From NCBI RefSeq assembly GCF_020439865.1, contig NZ_JAGRPF010000024.1, forward strand, positions 1 to 36,372: a stretch of DNA of 36,372 nucleotides. The letters run 5' to 3'. Below, piece by piece: positions 1 through 8,907 of this stretch. Origin of the DNA: Prosthecobacter sp. (GTDB taxonomy: Bacteria; Verrucomicrobiota; Verrucomicrobiia; Verrucomicrobiales; Verrucomicrobiaceae). The translations under genes were made by a program, and so were the position numbers. The notes under the pieces were generated by a model, which had not been told where the DNA came from, made no database searches, and was given only the letters and a program-made list of their open reading frames with translations. The first letter of the stretch is position 1, and every line of letters begins with the position of its first letter.

Positions 1-795
1 ATCGAGCGTCAGTCCCAGGACCTCAGCGACGACGCTGCGCTTCTGCTCGGGGCGAGCTTTGTGCTGGCCGCGATTTGCGCGTTTTTGACGATCTCATTCG
101 CCCGCAAGAGCATCCGCCGCATCGAGTGGCAGGCGGATGAACTGACCCGCGTCTCCTGGCACATGCTGCAGACCCAGGAGGCGGCGGCGCGGCGTTTCTC
201 GCATGAGCTTCATGACGAACTGGGGCAGTCGCTGGCCGCCGTGCGCGCTAATCTGACGAGAGGCTCGACCCAGGATCTGGAGGCACTGCGCGCAGACTGT
301 CTTCACCTCGTGGATGAGTCGATAGCCAATGTGCGTGAACTTGCCCAGCTGCTGCGCCCCGTGATTCTGGATGACTTCGGCCTGGATGCCGGTCTGAGCT
401 GGCTCACGGAGAAATTTGCGCAGCGCACCCGGCTGGAGGTCGGCTACGAGTCGGATTGTGCCGGCCGCTTCGCAGATGAAACGGAGACCCATCTGTTCCG
501 CATTGCCCAGGAGGCGCTTACCAATGTGGCCCGTCATTCCGAGGCGACGGCAGTGAAGGTAAGGCTGCTGCGCAAAAGAGACAACATCCAGCTGAGCATC
601 GAAGACAATGGCAAAGGGATTCCTCCTGTCGAAGAAGGGGGCTTTCAAAGTCCGAGTCTCGGCATGGTCGGCATGCGGGCCCGGGCCCGGCAGTCCGGTG
701 GCGAACTGACCGTCAGCAATATGATCCCTCACGGGTTGCGAATCGAGGTGGTGGTCCCGGTGCGGATGCAGTCACGGCCCACCGAGGAGGGGTGA
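1..795 (+). CDS. Sensor histidine kinase, NarL/HisKA_3 type (5' partial)
   Basis: The reading frame is open from base 1, so the N-terminal sensor part lies outside the window. What remains starts near the end of a membrane helix (roughly residues 12-34 of the fragment) followed by a short linker. A HisKA_3 dimerisation/phosphoacceptor helix follows, with the motif SHELHDELGQ; the phosphorylated His is fragment residue 71. The HATPase domain shows an N box (QEALTNVARHSEA), a G1 box (IEDNGKGIP) and a G2 box (LGMVGMRARA), all intact, so the kinase should be active. This class autophosphorylates and usually passes the phosphate to a NarL/FixJ-type regulator with a LuxR-type HTH. No such partner lies downstream here; it may lie upstream. 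The signal sensed cannot be told from this part. The gene converges on the SulP transporter gene. Confidence 0.93.
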   Translation: MERQSQDLSDDAALLLGASFVLAAICAFLTISFARKSIRRIEWQADELTRVSWHMLQTQEAAARRFSHELHDELGQSLAAVRANLTRGSTQDLEALRADCLHLVDESIANVRELAQLLRPVILDDFGLDAGLSWLTEKFAQRTRLEVGYESDCAGRFADETETHLFRIAQEALTNVARHSEATAVKVRLLRKRDNIQLSIEDNGKGIPPVEEGGFQSPSLGMVGMRARARQSGGELTVSNMIPHGLRIEVVVPVRMQSRPTEEG

Positions 796-839
796 GTGAG
801 GAAACCGGCGGTGGAGAGTCGCGGTTGCTCCAAAGAAAT

Positions 840-866
840 GCGGCGGCGATTTCAGATCGCCGCCGC
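840..866 (-). terminator. Hairpin terminator between convergent genes
   Basis: A perfect 11 bp inverted repeat with a 5-base loop (TTCAG) lies between the convergent histidine kinase and SulP genes. Read on the minus strand it is followed by CATTTCTTTGG, a modest T-rich tail, so it best fits termination of the SulP transcript. On the plus strand there is no T tract, though the hairpin could still protect the 3' end of the kinase mRNA. Confidence 0.6.
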
Positions 867-894
867 CGTCGTCGCTTCAGGTTGGAAATTCAGC

Positions 895-2520
895 CTATGC
901 CGCTGTCGGGTTGCGCCGATATCTGGCGGCCTGAGGATGACTGGAGACCGGCTCATGATCCTCAAGGCCGACGATGATGAGTTCGCGATTTTCCAGTTTC
1001 CAGTCCTGAACCATTTCCTCGAGCTTTTTGATGACGGTATGGTCAACGAGATGTGTGCCGGAAAGGTCGACTTTGACCTTCGGATGGTCATTCAGGCCAA
1101 GCAGCTTTTTGCGCAGTCCGAGCCAGTTGCTGAAAATCGCCGCCTTCTTGACGTTGAGCACCGTGTGAGTGTCATCCTTTGCCACTTCAGTGTGCGGGCT
1201 GAAGAGGTTGCCAAATGACGTGCCGCTGATCATGTGCTGCAGCAGTTTCACGACGATGCCAACCGCAATGCCGATGAGAAGGTCCGTGGCCAGAGTGGCG
1301 ATCAGAGTGGAGACAAAGACGATGAGCTGGCCCTTGCCCACTTCCCACATGTGATGAAACTCCTTCGGTGAGGCGAGATTGTAGCCGGTGAAGACGAGCA
1401 TGCCTGCAAGAGCCGCCAGAGGGATGTGGTTCAGCAGCCACGGCACGCTGGCCACAAGGATGAGCAGGAAGGCACCGTGCCAGAAGTTGGCCCAGCGTGT
1501 CCGGGCGCCGTTGTTCCGGTTGGCGGAAGAACGGACGATTTCAGAGATCATCGGCAGTCCGCCGATAAAGGCCACGAGCGTGTTTGCCACGCCGACCGCC
1601 AGGATGTCGCGGTTCAGATTGGTGCGGCGCTGCCATGGGTCGAGCAGATCAACGGCCTTCGCGCTGAGCAGCGATTCGAGGCTGCCGATGAGGCAGAACA
1701 TCACAATCCATTTGATGCTGGCTCCCGAGGTGATGGCGGAGAAGTCCGGAAACTTGATGCCGTCGAGGATGTTGATGGGCAGGTTCACCAGCTTGTCCGG
1801 TCCCACTTCGTAGGCGTGGTTGTGAAACTGGTACATATGCTTGTGGCCGATGTCGAAGTAGAAGGAGAGCGGAACGGCCACCAGCAGCACGATGAGAGGG
1901 CCGGGAATGGATTGGACAAACTTGTTTTTGATAAACAGGCGGCCAAACAGGATGACCAGGGCCAGGGTGCCGATGAGGGCGATCTCTGGATTCATGTTCA
2001 TGATGCTCTCGGGAAGCTCTGCGAGGAGTTCGAGAGGCTCTTTTGCATGGGCGGCGACGCCCAGGGCGACATGAATCTGCTTGGAGATGATGATCACGCC
2101 GATCGCGGCCAGCATGCCGTGAACCGCCGCCACAGGGAAAAACTCTCCCAGAGTCCCCATCTTGAGGGCACCGAACAGAATCTGGATGCACCCGGCGACC
2201 ACACCCACTGCGAGCGCCTTTTCGTAGCCGAGTTCATTTACCGTTCCCAGCACGATGGCGATCATTCCGGCTGCGGGTCCCTTGATGGTCAGTTCAGAAT
2301 TGCTCAGGAAGGGGGTCAGCATGCCTCCCACTACCGCCGTGAAGATGCCGGCGATGGCCGGGCATCCGCTGGCTTTCGCGATGCCGAGACAGAGCGGCAG
2401 AGCGATGAGGAAGACCAGAAAGCCGGACAGGATGTCCTTGCTCAGGTAGGTCTTGAAGCCGGAGAGATTGCCAATTGGCGTAGGGCCTTCAGCTTTGGCG
2501 GTGGGAGCAGGAGCGGACAT
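895..2520 (-). CDS. SulP-family anion transporter with STAS domain, probable bicarbonate transporter
   Basis: The 541-residue protein is an SLC26/SulP permease. A transmembrane transport domain fills about the first 420 residues, including the conserved stretch [19 protein letters not shown] cytoplasmic STAS domain follows (about 440-530, with [20 protein letters not shown]). Family members carry sulfate, bicarbonate or other anions; BicA of cyanobacteria is a SulP bicarbonate/sodium symporter. Bicarbonate is favoured here because the gene sits beside a dabAB locus, but the family alone does not fix the substrate. The ATG at 2520 was chosen over an in-frame GTG at 2559 because the protein then starts just before the conserved N-terminal region; neither has a clear Shine-Dalgarno sequence. 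It lies 139 bp downstream of the porin gene on the same strand, with a possible terminator between. Confidence 0.9.
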   Translation of the reverse strand: MSAPAPTAKAEGPTPIGNLSGFKTYLSKDILSGFLVFLIALPLCLGIAKASGCPAIAGIFTAVVGGMLTPFLSNSELTIKGPAAGMIAIVLGTVNELGYEKALAVGVVAGCIQILFGALKMGTLGEFFPVAAVHGMLAAIGVIIISKQIHVALGVAAHAKEPLELLAELPESIMNMNPEIALIGTLALVILFGRLFIKNKFVQSIPGPLIVLLVAVPLSFYFDIGHKHMYQFHNHAYEVGPDKLVNLPINILDGIKFPDFSAITSGASIKWIVMFCLIGSLESLLSAKAVDLLDPWQRRTNLNRDILAVGVANTLVAFIGGLPMISEIVRSSANRNNGARTRWANFWHGAFLLILVASVPWLLNHIPLAALAGMLVFTGYNLASPKEFHHMWEVGKGQLIVFVSTLIATLATDLLIGIAVGIVVKLLQHMISGTSFGNLFSPHTEVAKDDTHTVLNVKKAAIFSNWLGLRKKLLGLNDHPKVKVDLSGTHLVDHTVIKKLEEMVQDWKLENRELIIVGLEDHEPVSSHPQAARYRRNPTAA

Positions 2521-2582
2521 GATTGAAGATATGTAGGTGGTAGATGATGCGGGCGGCACTACAGACGCATGAGGTGTTCCAG

Positions 2583-2625
2583 AAAAACATCCCCTTGGCG
2601 GGGTATTATCCCTCCCTGAGGAGGG
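2583..2625 (-). terminator. Possible double-hairpin terminator after the porin gene
   Basis: On the minus strand, a 6 bp stem (arms 2610-2615 and 2620-2625, loop of 4) is followed by a 4 bp GC-only stem (CCCC/GGGG, arms 2591-2594 and 2600-2603) and then ATGTTTTTCT. The stems are short, so this may be a weak or partial terminator that lowers expression of the downstream SulP gene relative to the porin. Confidence 0.35.
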
Positions 2626-2659
2626 GGGATTCGGCCGTCTGGTGGTCTGCGGGTGTCGG

Positions 2660-4144
2660 TCAGAAGTTCACGGTCATCTGGGCATAACCGAAGTGGGCAT
2701 TGTCGCTGGCTCCGGTCTGGGCCAGGTATTTGCCAGTCAGGAAGTAGGCGTAGCCCGTCTGCAGGGACACGTGCTTGTTGACCTTGTACCAGGCGTTGAT
2801 GTCGAACTCCATGCCGCGGTATTTGCTGGCGGACTGGGCGGAGGCGGTGACCGGGCGGACAGCCGTCGTGGTGTTGGCGCCATACCAAGCGTCACCGTTG
2901 TTGGCGTTGAAGAACGCCATCGCGTCACAGGTGAGCTTCAGTTTCTCCGTCGGCTGGATGGAGAAGTTGATCTGCGGGTTCTGCATGTTCATCCAGGCCG
3001 TGGTGTCCATGAAGCCGAAGAGGGCGTGGTTGCCGGGGAACATGTTCTGGAACGTGGTGCTCTTGCCATCGTTGGGATTGCCGTCACCTGAGGCGTAGTT
3101 GTATTGGAAGCCAAGGCGCGGTTTCCACGAGTGGGAGAAGTTGTAGCCAAAACCCCAGTGACCAGCGAAGGCGCGGTGATTCAGTCCAGCGGCCTTGCCG
3201 AACTGAAGCGCCATCTCGAGGTCATAGTCCCAGTTGTGGAGCTTCTTCGGATCTCCCTTCCACATGGTGCCGACAGTCCAGAAGTTGGAGTAGCCGACGG
3301 CACCCAGAGGCGCCCCGGGCGCCCCCGTGTTCTTGCTGGATCCTTGGTGCAGCAAGTAGAGATCCGTGGCGCTCTGCCATGGAATAAGTGAGGAGGAGGT
3401 GAAGTAGGCGCCGGTCACAACTGCGTTGCGTCCTTCATGCGTGTTGAAGTAGTCGGACTTGTTCCACTGGTTGTTGAGGAAGGTGACCGGACTGCCCATG
3501 AAAAGGTCGGCGGCCCAGGTGGAGGCTGAGTAGCGCAGGCGCACCGCGTCCCACGCATTAGTGGAGTTTTTCCACTGGGGATTGCCGAGGAGCCGCTGGT
3601 TGGCGAAGTTGAATGCCTGCCGCCCTGCACGCAGGCTGAGGCCGTGATTTTCATCACCGATGGCCACCCATGCTTGCAGCAAGTCGAACACATCATCACC
3701 ATCCGCACCGAAGGTTCCCACGTTGTTCGGGCGGCTGCCGCCGAGTTCGCGGATGTCCTGGCCCTGCACATAGAACTTCAGCCAGCTCGTGGCGTGAAAC
3801 AACGCACCGACACGAAAGCGGGTGAGCAACCAGGTGGCGTCCGTGGGGCTGTTGACGGCGCTGTTGAAGTCGTTGTTGTTTTCGCGTCCCTCGAAACGGG
3901 TGTTGAAATGCTCGTCAAAAACGATCCGCCCGTCGGCGATACTGTATCGGCTCAAATCAGGTCTGCCGTCATAGAAGTTCGTGGGGCCGAATCCTGCAGA
4001 CTGGGCGATGGTCGTAGCTGCCGTGGCCGCCTGCCCGCCGCTCATCTGCGCCTTTGCATGCATGGCAGGAACGATCATCGCTGCGGCAAGCAGCACGCGA
4101 TGGATGACGCCGGGAAGTTTTTTGGTGTGATGTGAGGATTGCAT
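2660..4144 (-). CDS. Outer-membrane porin, alginate-export-like beta-barrel family
   Basis: The protein has 494 residues from the ATG at 4144. The N-terminus has a signal peptide: basic residues, then a hydrophobic stretch ([16 protein letters not shown]) ending about residue 32. The rest is rich in aromatic and alternating polar/hydrophobic strands and ends in Phe (TVNF), as outer-membrane barrels do. Phrases such as [35 protein letters not shown] and [16 protein letters not shown] match the Alginate_exp (PF13372) type of porin. The frame stays open much further upstream, but that would run into dabA on the other strand and lose the signal peptide. The family is broadly used for anionic or sugar substrates. 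Position beside sulP and divergent from dabA suggests a role in passing bicarbonate or a co-substrate through the outer membrane; this is inference. Confidence 0.85.
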   Translation of the reverse strand: MQSSHHTKKLPGVIHRVLLAAAMIVPAMHAKAQMSGGQAATAATTIAQSAGFGPTNFYDGRPDLSRYSIADGRIVFDEHFNTRFEGRENNNDFNSAVNSPTDATWLLTRFRVGALFHATSWLKFYVQGQDIRELGGSRPNNVGTFGADGDDVFDLLQAWVAIGDENHGLSLRAGRQAFNFANQRLLGNPQWKNSTNAWDAVRLRYSASTWAADLFMGSPVTFLNNQWNKSDYFNTHEGRNAVVTGAYFTSSSLIPWQSATDLYLLHQGSSKNTGAPGAPLGAVGYSNFWTVGTMWKGDPKKLHNWDYDLEMALQFGKAAGLNHRAFAGHWGFGYNFSHSWKPRLGFQYNYASGDGNPNDGKSTTFQNMFPGNHALFGFMDTTAWMNMQNPQINFSIQPTEKLKLTCDAMAFFNANNGDAWYGANTTTAVRPVTASAQSASKYRGMEFDINAWYKVNKHVSLQTGYAYFLTGKYLAQTGASDNAHFGYAQMTVNF

Positions 4145-4224
4145 ATGGGATGAGCTGGTTTCGGCGCACCATTTTCCTTCCGCAGGTGCGGTGGAGAATG
4201 GAATCACGACTTTGGCACGTGTCC

Positions 4225-4230
4225 TATAAT
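4225..4230 (+). promoter_or_regulatory. Candidate -10 element (TATAAT) toward dabA
   Basis: An exact sigma-70 -10 consensus inside the divergent gap. The best-placed upstream hexamers (around 4201-4208) match the -35 consensus poorly, so an activator might be needed if it is used. It could also be chance. Confidence 0.3.
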
Positions 4231-4478
4231 CGCAGGCACAGGCGAACAAGTCTGTCCCCTCTGCAGGGTAAACTGCCGCCATGTAGCCGGGGGTGCCGCC
4301 ACGGCCCCTCCTTTTGTTCTCGTCATGGATTACAACATGGGAACAGGTGGGTGAAACGAGACCGGCCGCTCCATTGTGATCACCGCGTCGTCGCCGCCTG
4401 CCAAGTCCGCTGGCTATTCGAAACGGTCTGCTGTGATCGCTTCGCCGTTCGGAGGAAATGGACGGCTGCAAACGGCTT

Positions 4479-4495
4479 GGGAACCGAGGGTTCCC
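4479..4495. repeat. 7 bp inverted repeat upstream of dabA
   Basis: GGGAACC, a GAG spacer, then GGTTCCC: a perfect short palindrome ending 77 bases before the dabA start codon. It could be an operator for a dimeric regulator or an mRNA hairpin in the dabA leader. No regulator gene is adjacent in this window. Confidence 0.35.
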
Positions 4496-4572
4496 CCCCT
4501 CCGTGGCTGAATACCCCCTCTCAAAGGGATGGCAGAGTCCGTGCGGCACGCTTTTAATGGACCCAAATCTCA

Positions 4573-7506
4573 ATGAGCACGCACAACCACTCCGACACCT
4601 GTGATCACAGTCACCCGCAAGGTGGCCACGCCCCGGGGGATCCTGTCGGACATCTTCGTCATGTAGTGGATCACGCGGCTCATTTCCTGCCCACCCAGGG
4701 CCCGATCGGGGTTTTTGTACATCACAACACCCTTCATTCATTGCAGAACAAGCCCTTTGAAGAGGCCGTGCTGGAAGGTGCAAAGCTGTTCGGGGCAGAG
4801 CCCTACATGGCCGAGGAGGCCTATCAAAGCGAGCATGCGCGGGGCCGTATTCTGAACGAAGACATTGACGACACGCTTCGACGGGAACCCGACGCGGAAA
4901 TCATTGTCGGCAGGCTTACGCGCCGCCAGTTGCGGCGGGTGCTGCTCATCCCCGGGGTTCGTCGTGTCAACGGCATCAACGTTTCCTGGCAGATTGAGGA
5001 AGGGGACTGGCTGACTTCTTTCCGCCACGACCTCCCTGCGGCTGCCGCCCGTGCTCTGGCGAATGACACGCCGCAGGCTCTTTGGGACGTCTGTAAAAAA
5101 CGGGCGAAGCTCCAGCCCGCCCCTCCTCCCGCGAAGCCCGTGCGGCCGCGTGATGCCGTGCTCGCGCGCCATGGCATAGACATGGACGCCATCATCCACC
5201 CACCGCTCATCCGTCTGACCGGTGCTTATCTCGACCAGGGCATCGCCTACTGGCCCATGCCGCTGCGGGAAGAGGGCTTGCTCAAGGCTGCGCGAAAGAT
5301 CATGCCGCAGCCTCTGGCGTTATTTCCAGCCCATCTCACGAGCGTCGCAGAGGCTTTCGTCCAGCAGGAGGCGAAGCAGATGAGTGCGGAGGCCGTCGTG
5401 ATGGACGCCCTCGAAAAACTCGCCGTGCCCCAGGACCAATGGGATGATTACATCGTGCAGGAACTCCTCGCCCTCCGTGGCTGGGCCGGCATGGTGCGCA
5501 TGCTGGAGAATGATGTCACTCTGGCTCCGCATGACCGTGTGAAATGCTCCATTATGGACTTTCTCGCGCTGCGGCTGACCTACACCGTCGCCGCGTTGCA
5601 GGACATTGTCGGGGACACCACGTCATGGCATTCATTCCAGCTTCCGCCGCCACGGTTCGATCCGCTGGCGCACATCGGCCGTATTTTTGATGTCGCGCAG
5701 TTGCTCGGCCTTTCCAGCGACACGCTTCGATCCCTCTCCGACGAAGAGTGGGACCGCCTCGACGAAGAGATCATCGCCTGCAACGAGACCGAGCGCCGAC
5801 GACTGCTCCACATTGCCTACGAGCGACGTCACGAGCGTCGAATCCTCATCCCTTTGGCAAGACATCGCAGCCTTCCATCCATTCAACCGGAGAGCGACCG
5901 CCTGGCCGCTCAGGTCATGTTCTGCATCGACGAACGTGAGGAATCCATTCGCCGGGCGCTTGAGGAGGTCGATCCCAGCATCGAAACCGTCGGCGCCGCT
6001 GGTTTCTTCGGGGTGGCGATCGATTACGCCGGCATTGACGATGCCGATGGTGCCTCTCTCTGCCCGGTCGTCGTCAAACCCGCGCACACCGTGCGGGAGG
6101 TGCCGGTGAAGGAGCATTCCTACGTTCACAAGCAGCGCCAGAATCTGCGCCGTGCATGGGCCAAGATTGTGCGCAACGGTTTCATTTCCTCACGCACGCT
6201 GGTGCGTGGCTGGATCAGCACCGCATGTCTGGGCTTCCTCAGCTTGTTTCCGCTCGTTCTGCGCGTGCTGAGTCCGCTTGCCTACGGTCGTTTTATCAAG
6301 CGACTGAACCGCGCCTTCCTGCCCGAGCCCATCACGGAATTCACGTACATGCGTGACGACGAAGCCTCGCGCGATGCTACCACGGGTCTGATGCGTGGCT
6401 TCACCACTCAGGAACAGGCGGATCGCGTCGCCGGCATTCTTGGCCCTGCGGGCATGCACAAAGCGCATGCGCGGCTCGTCGTCATCCTTGGGCATGGCTC
6501 CACCAGTCTGAACAACCCCTATGAGTCGGCTTACTGTTGCGGTGCCTGCGGAGGCCGCACAGGCGCCCCCAACGCCCGTTTGTTCGCCTTGATCGCCAAT
6601 CGCCCTGCGGTGCGAGAAGCGTTGCGTGCCAAAGGCATTATTGTTCCGGAGGACACCTGGTTCCTCGGTGGCTACCACGACACCTGCAGCGACGACATCC
6701 AGTTCTTCGACGTGGATCTGATGCCTGAGTCCCATCATGGTGATCTGGCGCGTGTCCGCCAGTCGCTGGACAAGGCGCGCGCGCTCGGCGCCCACGAACG
6801 TTCACGAAGGTTCGCCGCCGCAGATCTCGAAAGCACGCCGGAAATCGCGCTTCGACATGTTCAGGAACGTGCGGAGCACATCAGCGAGCCTCGTCCGGAG
6901 TACGGTCATTGCACCAACGCGGTGGCCTATGTCGGGCGCCGTGAATTTACCCGCGGTTTGTTCATGGACCGCCGGGCCTTCTTGATCTCATACGACGCCA
7001 CAAAAGATCCGACCAACGAAGCGCTTGGGCGTGTGCTGGGCGCGGTCATTCCCGTCTGTGGCGGCATCAATCTGGAATACTACTTCTCCACCGTCGATAT
7101 CGAGACCTATGGCAGCGGTACCAAGCTTCCGCACAATGTTTCCGGCCTCGTGGGAGTCATGAACGGTTATCAGGGGGACCTGCGCACCGGCCTGCCCGTG
7201 CAGACCGTCGAAATTCACGAACCCGTTCGCATCCTGTTCGTCATCGAAAGCACGCCGGAGCGTCTCATGAGCGTCGTTAAAGCGAATCCAGAGCTGACGG
7301 AGTTTGTCTGCAACAAGTGGATCCGTGTCGCCACCATGGATCCTGACGATGGTCACATCGAGATTTACCGCGACGGCGTATTTGAGAAACTTGAAGGAGA
7401 CGAGGAACCGCTGCCTGTTGTCCCAAGTTCGATGGCCTGGTATCAGGGCAAAATGGAGCATCTGGGACTGGCCCGCATTGATCCCAAAGTTGCCAAGGCC
7501 GCCTGA
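4573..7506 (+). CDS. dabA: DabA, inorganic carbon transporter subunit (DUF2309)
   Basis: The 977-residue protein has the DUF2309 hallmarks from the start (FLPTQGPIGVFVHHNTLH, residues about 38-55) to the C-terminus. DabA is a soluble, zinc-bearing, beta-carbonic-anhydrase-like protein. With the membrane protein DabB it is thought to convert CO2 to bicarbonate vectorially, driven by a cation gradient (established for Halothiobacillus DAB; MpsAB in Staphylococcus is related). The four expected zinc/active-site residues are all visible: C451 and D453 in MFCIDERE, H641 in ILGHGS, and C656 in SAYCCGACGG; the 15-residue H-to-C spacing matches the characterised protein as I remember it. The first 35 residues add a His-rich extension. 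The dabB start lies 35 bases after the stop, so the genes are probably one operon. Confidence 0.96.
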   Translation: MSTHNHSDTCDHSHPQGGHAPGDPVGHLRHVVDHAAHFLPTQGPIGVFVHHNTLHSLQNKPFEEAVLEGAKLFGAEPYMAEEAYQSEHARGRILNEDIDDTLRREPDAEIIVGRLTRRQLRRVLLIPGVRRVNGINVSWQIEEGDWLTSFRHDLPAAAARALANDTPQALWDVCKKRAKLQPAPPPAKPVRPRDAVLARHGIDMDAIIHPPLIRLTGAYLDQGIAYWPMPLREEGLLKAARKIMPQPLALFPAHLTSVAEAFVQQEAKQMSAEAVVMDALEKLAVPQDQWDDYIVQELLALRGWAGMVRMLENDVTLAPHDRVKCSIMDFLALRLTYTVAALQDIVGDTTSWHSFQLPPPRFDPLAHIGRIFDVAQLLGLSSDTLRSLSDEEWDRLDEEIIACNETERRRLLHIAYERRHERRILIPLARHRSLPSIQPESDRLAAQVMFCIDEREESIRRALEEVDPSIETVGAAGFFGVAIDYAGIDDADGASLCPVVVKPAHTVREVPVKEHSYVHKQRQNLRRAWAKIVRNGFISSRTLVRGWISTACLGFLSLFPLVLRVLSPLAYGRFIKRLNRAFLPEPITEFTYMRDDEASRDATTGLMRGFTTQEQADRVAGILGPAGMHKAHARLVVILGHGSTSLNNPYESAYCCGACGGRTGAPNARLFALIANRPAVREALRAKGIIVPEDTWFLGGYHDTCSDDIQFFDVDLMPESHHGDLARVRQSLDKARALGAHERSRRFAAADLESTPEIALRHVQERAEHISEPRPEYGHCTNAVAYVGRREFTRGLFMDRRAFLISYDATKDPTNEALGRVLGAVIPVCGGINLEYYFSTVDIETYGSGTKLPHNVSGLVGVMNGYQGDLRTGLPVQTVEIHEPVRILFVIESTPERLMSVVKANPELTEFVCNKWIRVATMDPDDGHIEIYRDGVFEKLEGDEEPLPVVPSSMAWYQGKMEHLGLARIDPKVAKAA

Positions 7507-7541
7507 GATCAGCCGGCCGCTCCTCATTCCTCTTTGCTTCC

Positions 7542-8897
7542 ATGTCTCCTCAAAATATTCTCCTCATTCTTGTATCCACGCCGCTGGTGGTCTTCCTGGC
7601 CATGAGTGTCCTATGGCTCCTTGGCGGGCACATGCCGGAGCAGGCGATCTCCCGGATCACCAAGGCCGTTTATGCGATTCTCACGATCGGGGCCTTCATT
7701 CTAGGGTATAAAATGTGGCAGTCTGGAGTGACCACGTTGCGTGTGTCGTTGGGTGACTGGTTCACGGTCGCGCACTACGGTTTTCCTCTCTCGCTGCTCG
7801 TTGACCGCCTCTCGTTCCCCATCGTGGCCGTCACCATCATTCTCGCGGGTGTTGTTGGTTCGTTCTCGGTGCGTTACCTGCATCGTGATCCTGGCTTCTA
7901 CCGGTTCTTCCTGCTGTTGCACCTGTTCACCTTTGGCGCGCTTCTCGTGTTCACCGCTGACTCGCTCGACCTGCTCATCGGCGGCTGGGAAATCGTTGGC
8001 ATCACCTCGGTCCTGCTCATCGGATTCTTCCAATACCGCATGGATCCCGCTCGCAACGCACTGCGGGTGTTTGCCACTTATCGTGTGGCCGATCTGTTCA
8101 TGCTGGTGGCTGTCTTCCTCGCCCACCACTGGTTTGGCACCGCTTCATGGGAGGGCATGTTTTCGGGTGAGTGGCCGGGCCATGTGCACAATCTCCAGGG
8201 AAGCGCGGCCAGCATCAGCATCATCGCCGTGCTGCTTGTCTTCGCCGCCAGCGGCAAATCTTCGCAGGGGCCGTTTTGTGGCTGGCTGCCACGTGCCATG
8301 GAGGGGCCCACGCCCTCCAGCGCGGTGTTCTACGGCGCTATTTCCGTACATGCAGGTGCCTACCTGCTGCTCCGTATCGAGCCTTTGTTTCGCGTTTCCT
8401 GGGTGGCAACCGCCCTGGTCATCTTCGTGGGGCTGACCACCGCCTTGCTCGGCACGCTCGTCCATCGAACCTGCGCTGATGCCAAAACTTCTCTGGCCTA
8501 CGCCTCGCAGACTCAACTCGGCCTTATCTTTGCCGAGATCGGCTTCGGTTGGACGACCTTTGCCATCATTCACATCGTCAGCCATGCCATCCTGCGCACA
8601 CTTCAGTTCCTGCGCACTCCTTCCATGCTGCGTGACCACCACCGCGTGCATGCGGCGGCCGGCGGCAAGATCGATCCCACGGGAGAACATCTCGAAGCGC
8701 TTTTTCCGCGTGGCATTCAGATCTGGCTCTACCGCTTCGCACTCGGACGCGGATTTTACGATTCGATTTTGAATCGCTTTATCATAGCGCCGCTGCTCTG
8801 GGGCGCCCGCATGCTGGCCATCTTTGAACCCGGGTGGGAGGCCGTGGGCCCGGATGCAGAACAACACGCCAGCAAATCGGAAACCGCAGCCTCCTGA
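7542..8897 (+). CDS. dabB: DabB, NuoL-like proton-conducting subunit of the DAB transporter
   Basis: A 451-residue polytopic membrane protein of the Proton_antipo_M family, resembling the NuoL core and lacking the long C-terminal lateral helix. Residues important for proton flow in NuoL are kept: the TM5 Glu in GGWEIVG (E150), the TM7 Lys in ASGKSSQGPF (K239), and a Lys in DAKTSLAY (K315). The signature GWLPRAMEGPTPSSA is typical. In DAB systems this subunit carries protons or sodium and binds DabA at its cytoplasmic face; no other complex I gene is nearby, which excludes a respiratory role. It starts at ATG 7542, and the next gene begins 10 bases after its stop. Confidence 0.93.
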   Translation: MSPQNILLILVSTPLVVFLAMSVLWLLGGHMPEQAISRITKAVYAILTIGAFILGYKMWQSGVTTLRVSLGDWFTVAHYGFPLSLLVDRLSFPIVAVTIILAGVVGSFSVRYLHRDPGFYRFFLLLHLFTFGALLVFTADSLDLLIGGWEIVGITSVLLIGFFQYRMDPARNALRVFATYRVADLFMLVAVFLAHHWFGTASWEGMFSGEWPGHVHNLQGSAASISIIAVLLVFAASGKSSQGPFCGWLPRAMEGPTPSSAVFYGAISVHAGAYLLLRIEPLFRVSWVATALVIFVGLTTALLGTLVHRTCADAKTSLAYASQTQLGLIFAEIGFGWTTFAIIHIVSHAILRTLQFLRTPSMLRDHHRVHAAAGGKIDPTGEHLEALFPRGIQIWLYRFALGRGFYDSILNRFIIAPLLWGARMLAIFEPGWEAVGPDAEQHASKSETAAS

Positions 8898-8907
8898 AGT
8901 CTCTCAC

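Larger units (their letters stand above)
4145..4572. promoter_or_regulatory. Divergent regulatory region between porin/sulP and dabABB
   Basis: This 428 bp gap holds no convincing gene and must carry promoters for both directions. A perfect TATAAT -10 hexamer reading toward dabA lies at 4225-4230, but it has no good -35 at 16-18 bp and leaves a long leader of about 340 bases. On the opposite strand the same area gives only weak matches. Closer to dabA, a 7 bp inverted repeat (4479-4495) and a C-rich tract may be a regulator site. Short open frames here are not supported as genes. No Shine-Dalgarno sequence is evident before the dabA ATG. Confidence 0.5.

Noticed and set aside
4211..4230. Sigma-54 promoter (TTGGCAC...) upstream of dabA
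   Set aside because: The TGGCAC half is present but the -12 TTGC element is missing at the required spacing.
4145..4783. N-terminal extension of the porin into the dabA region
   Set aside because: It would overlap the start of dabA on the other strand and place the obvious signal peptide in the middle of the protein.
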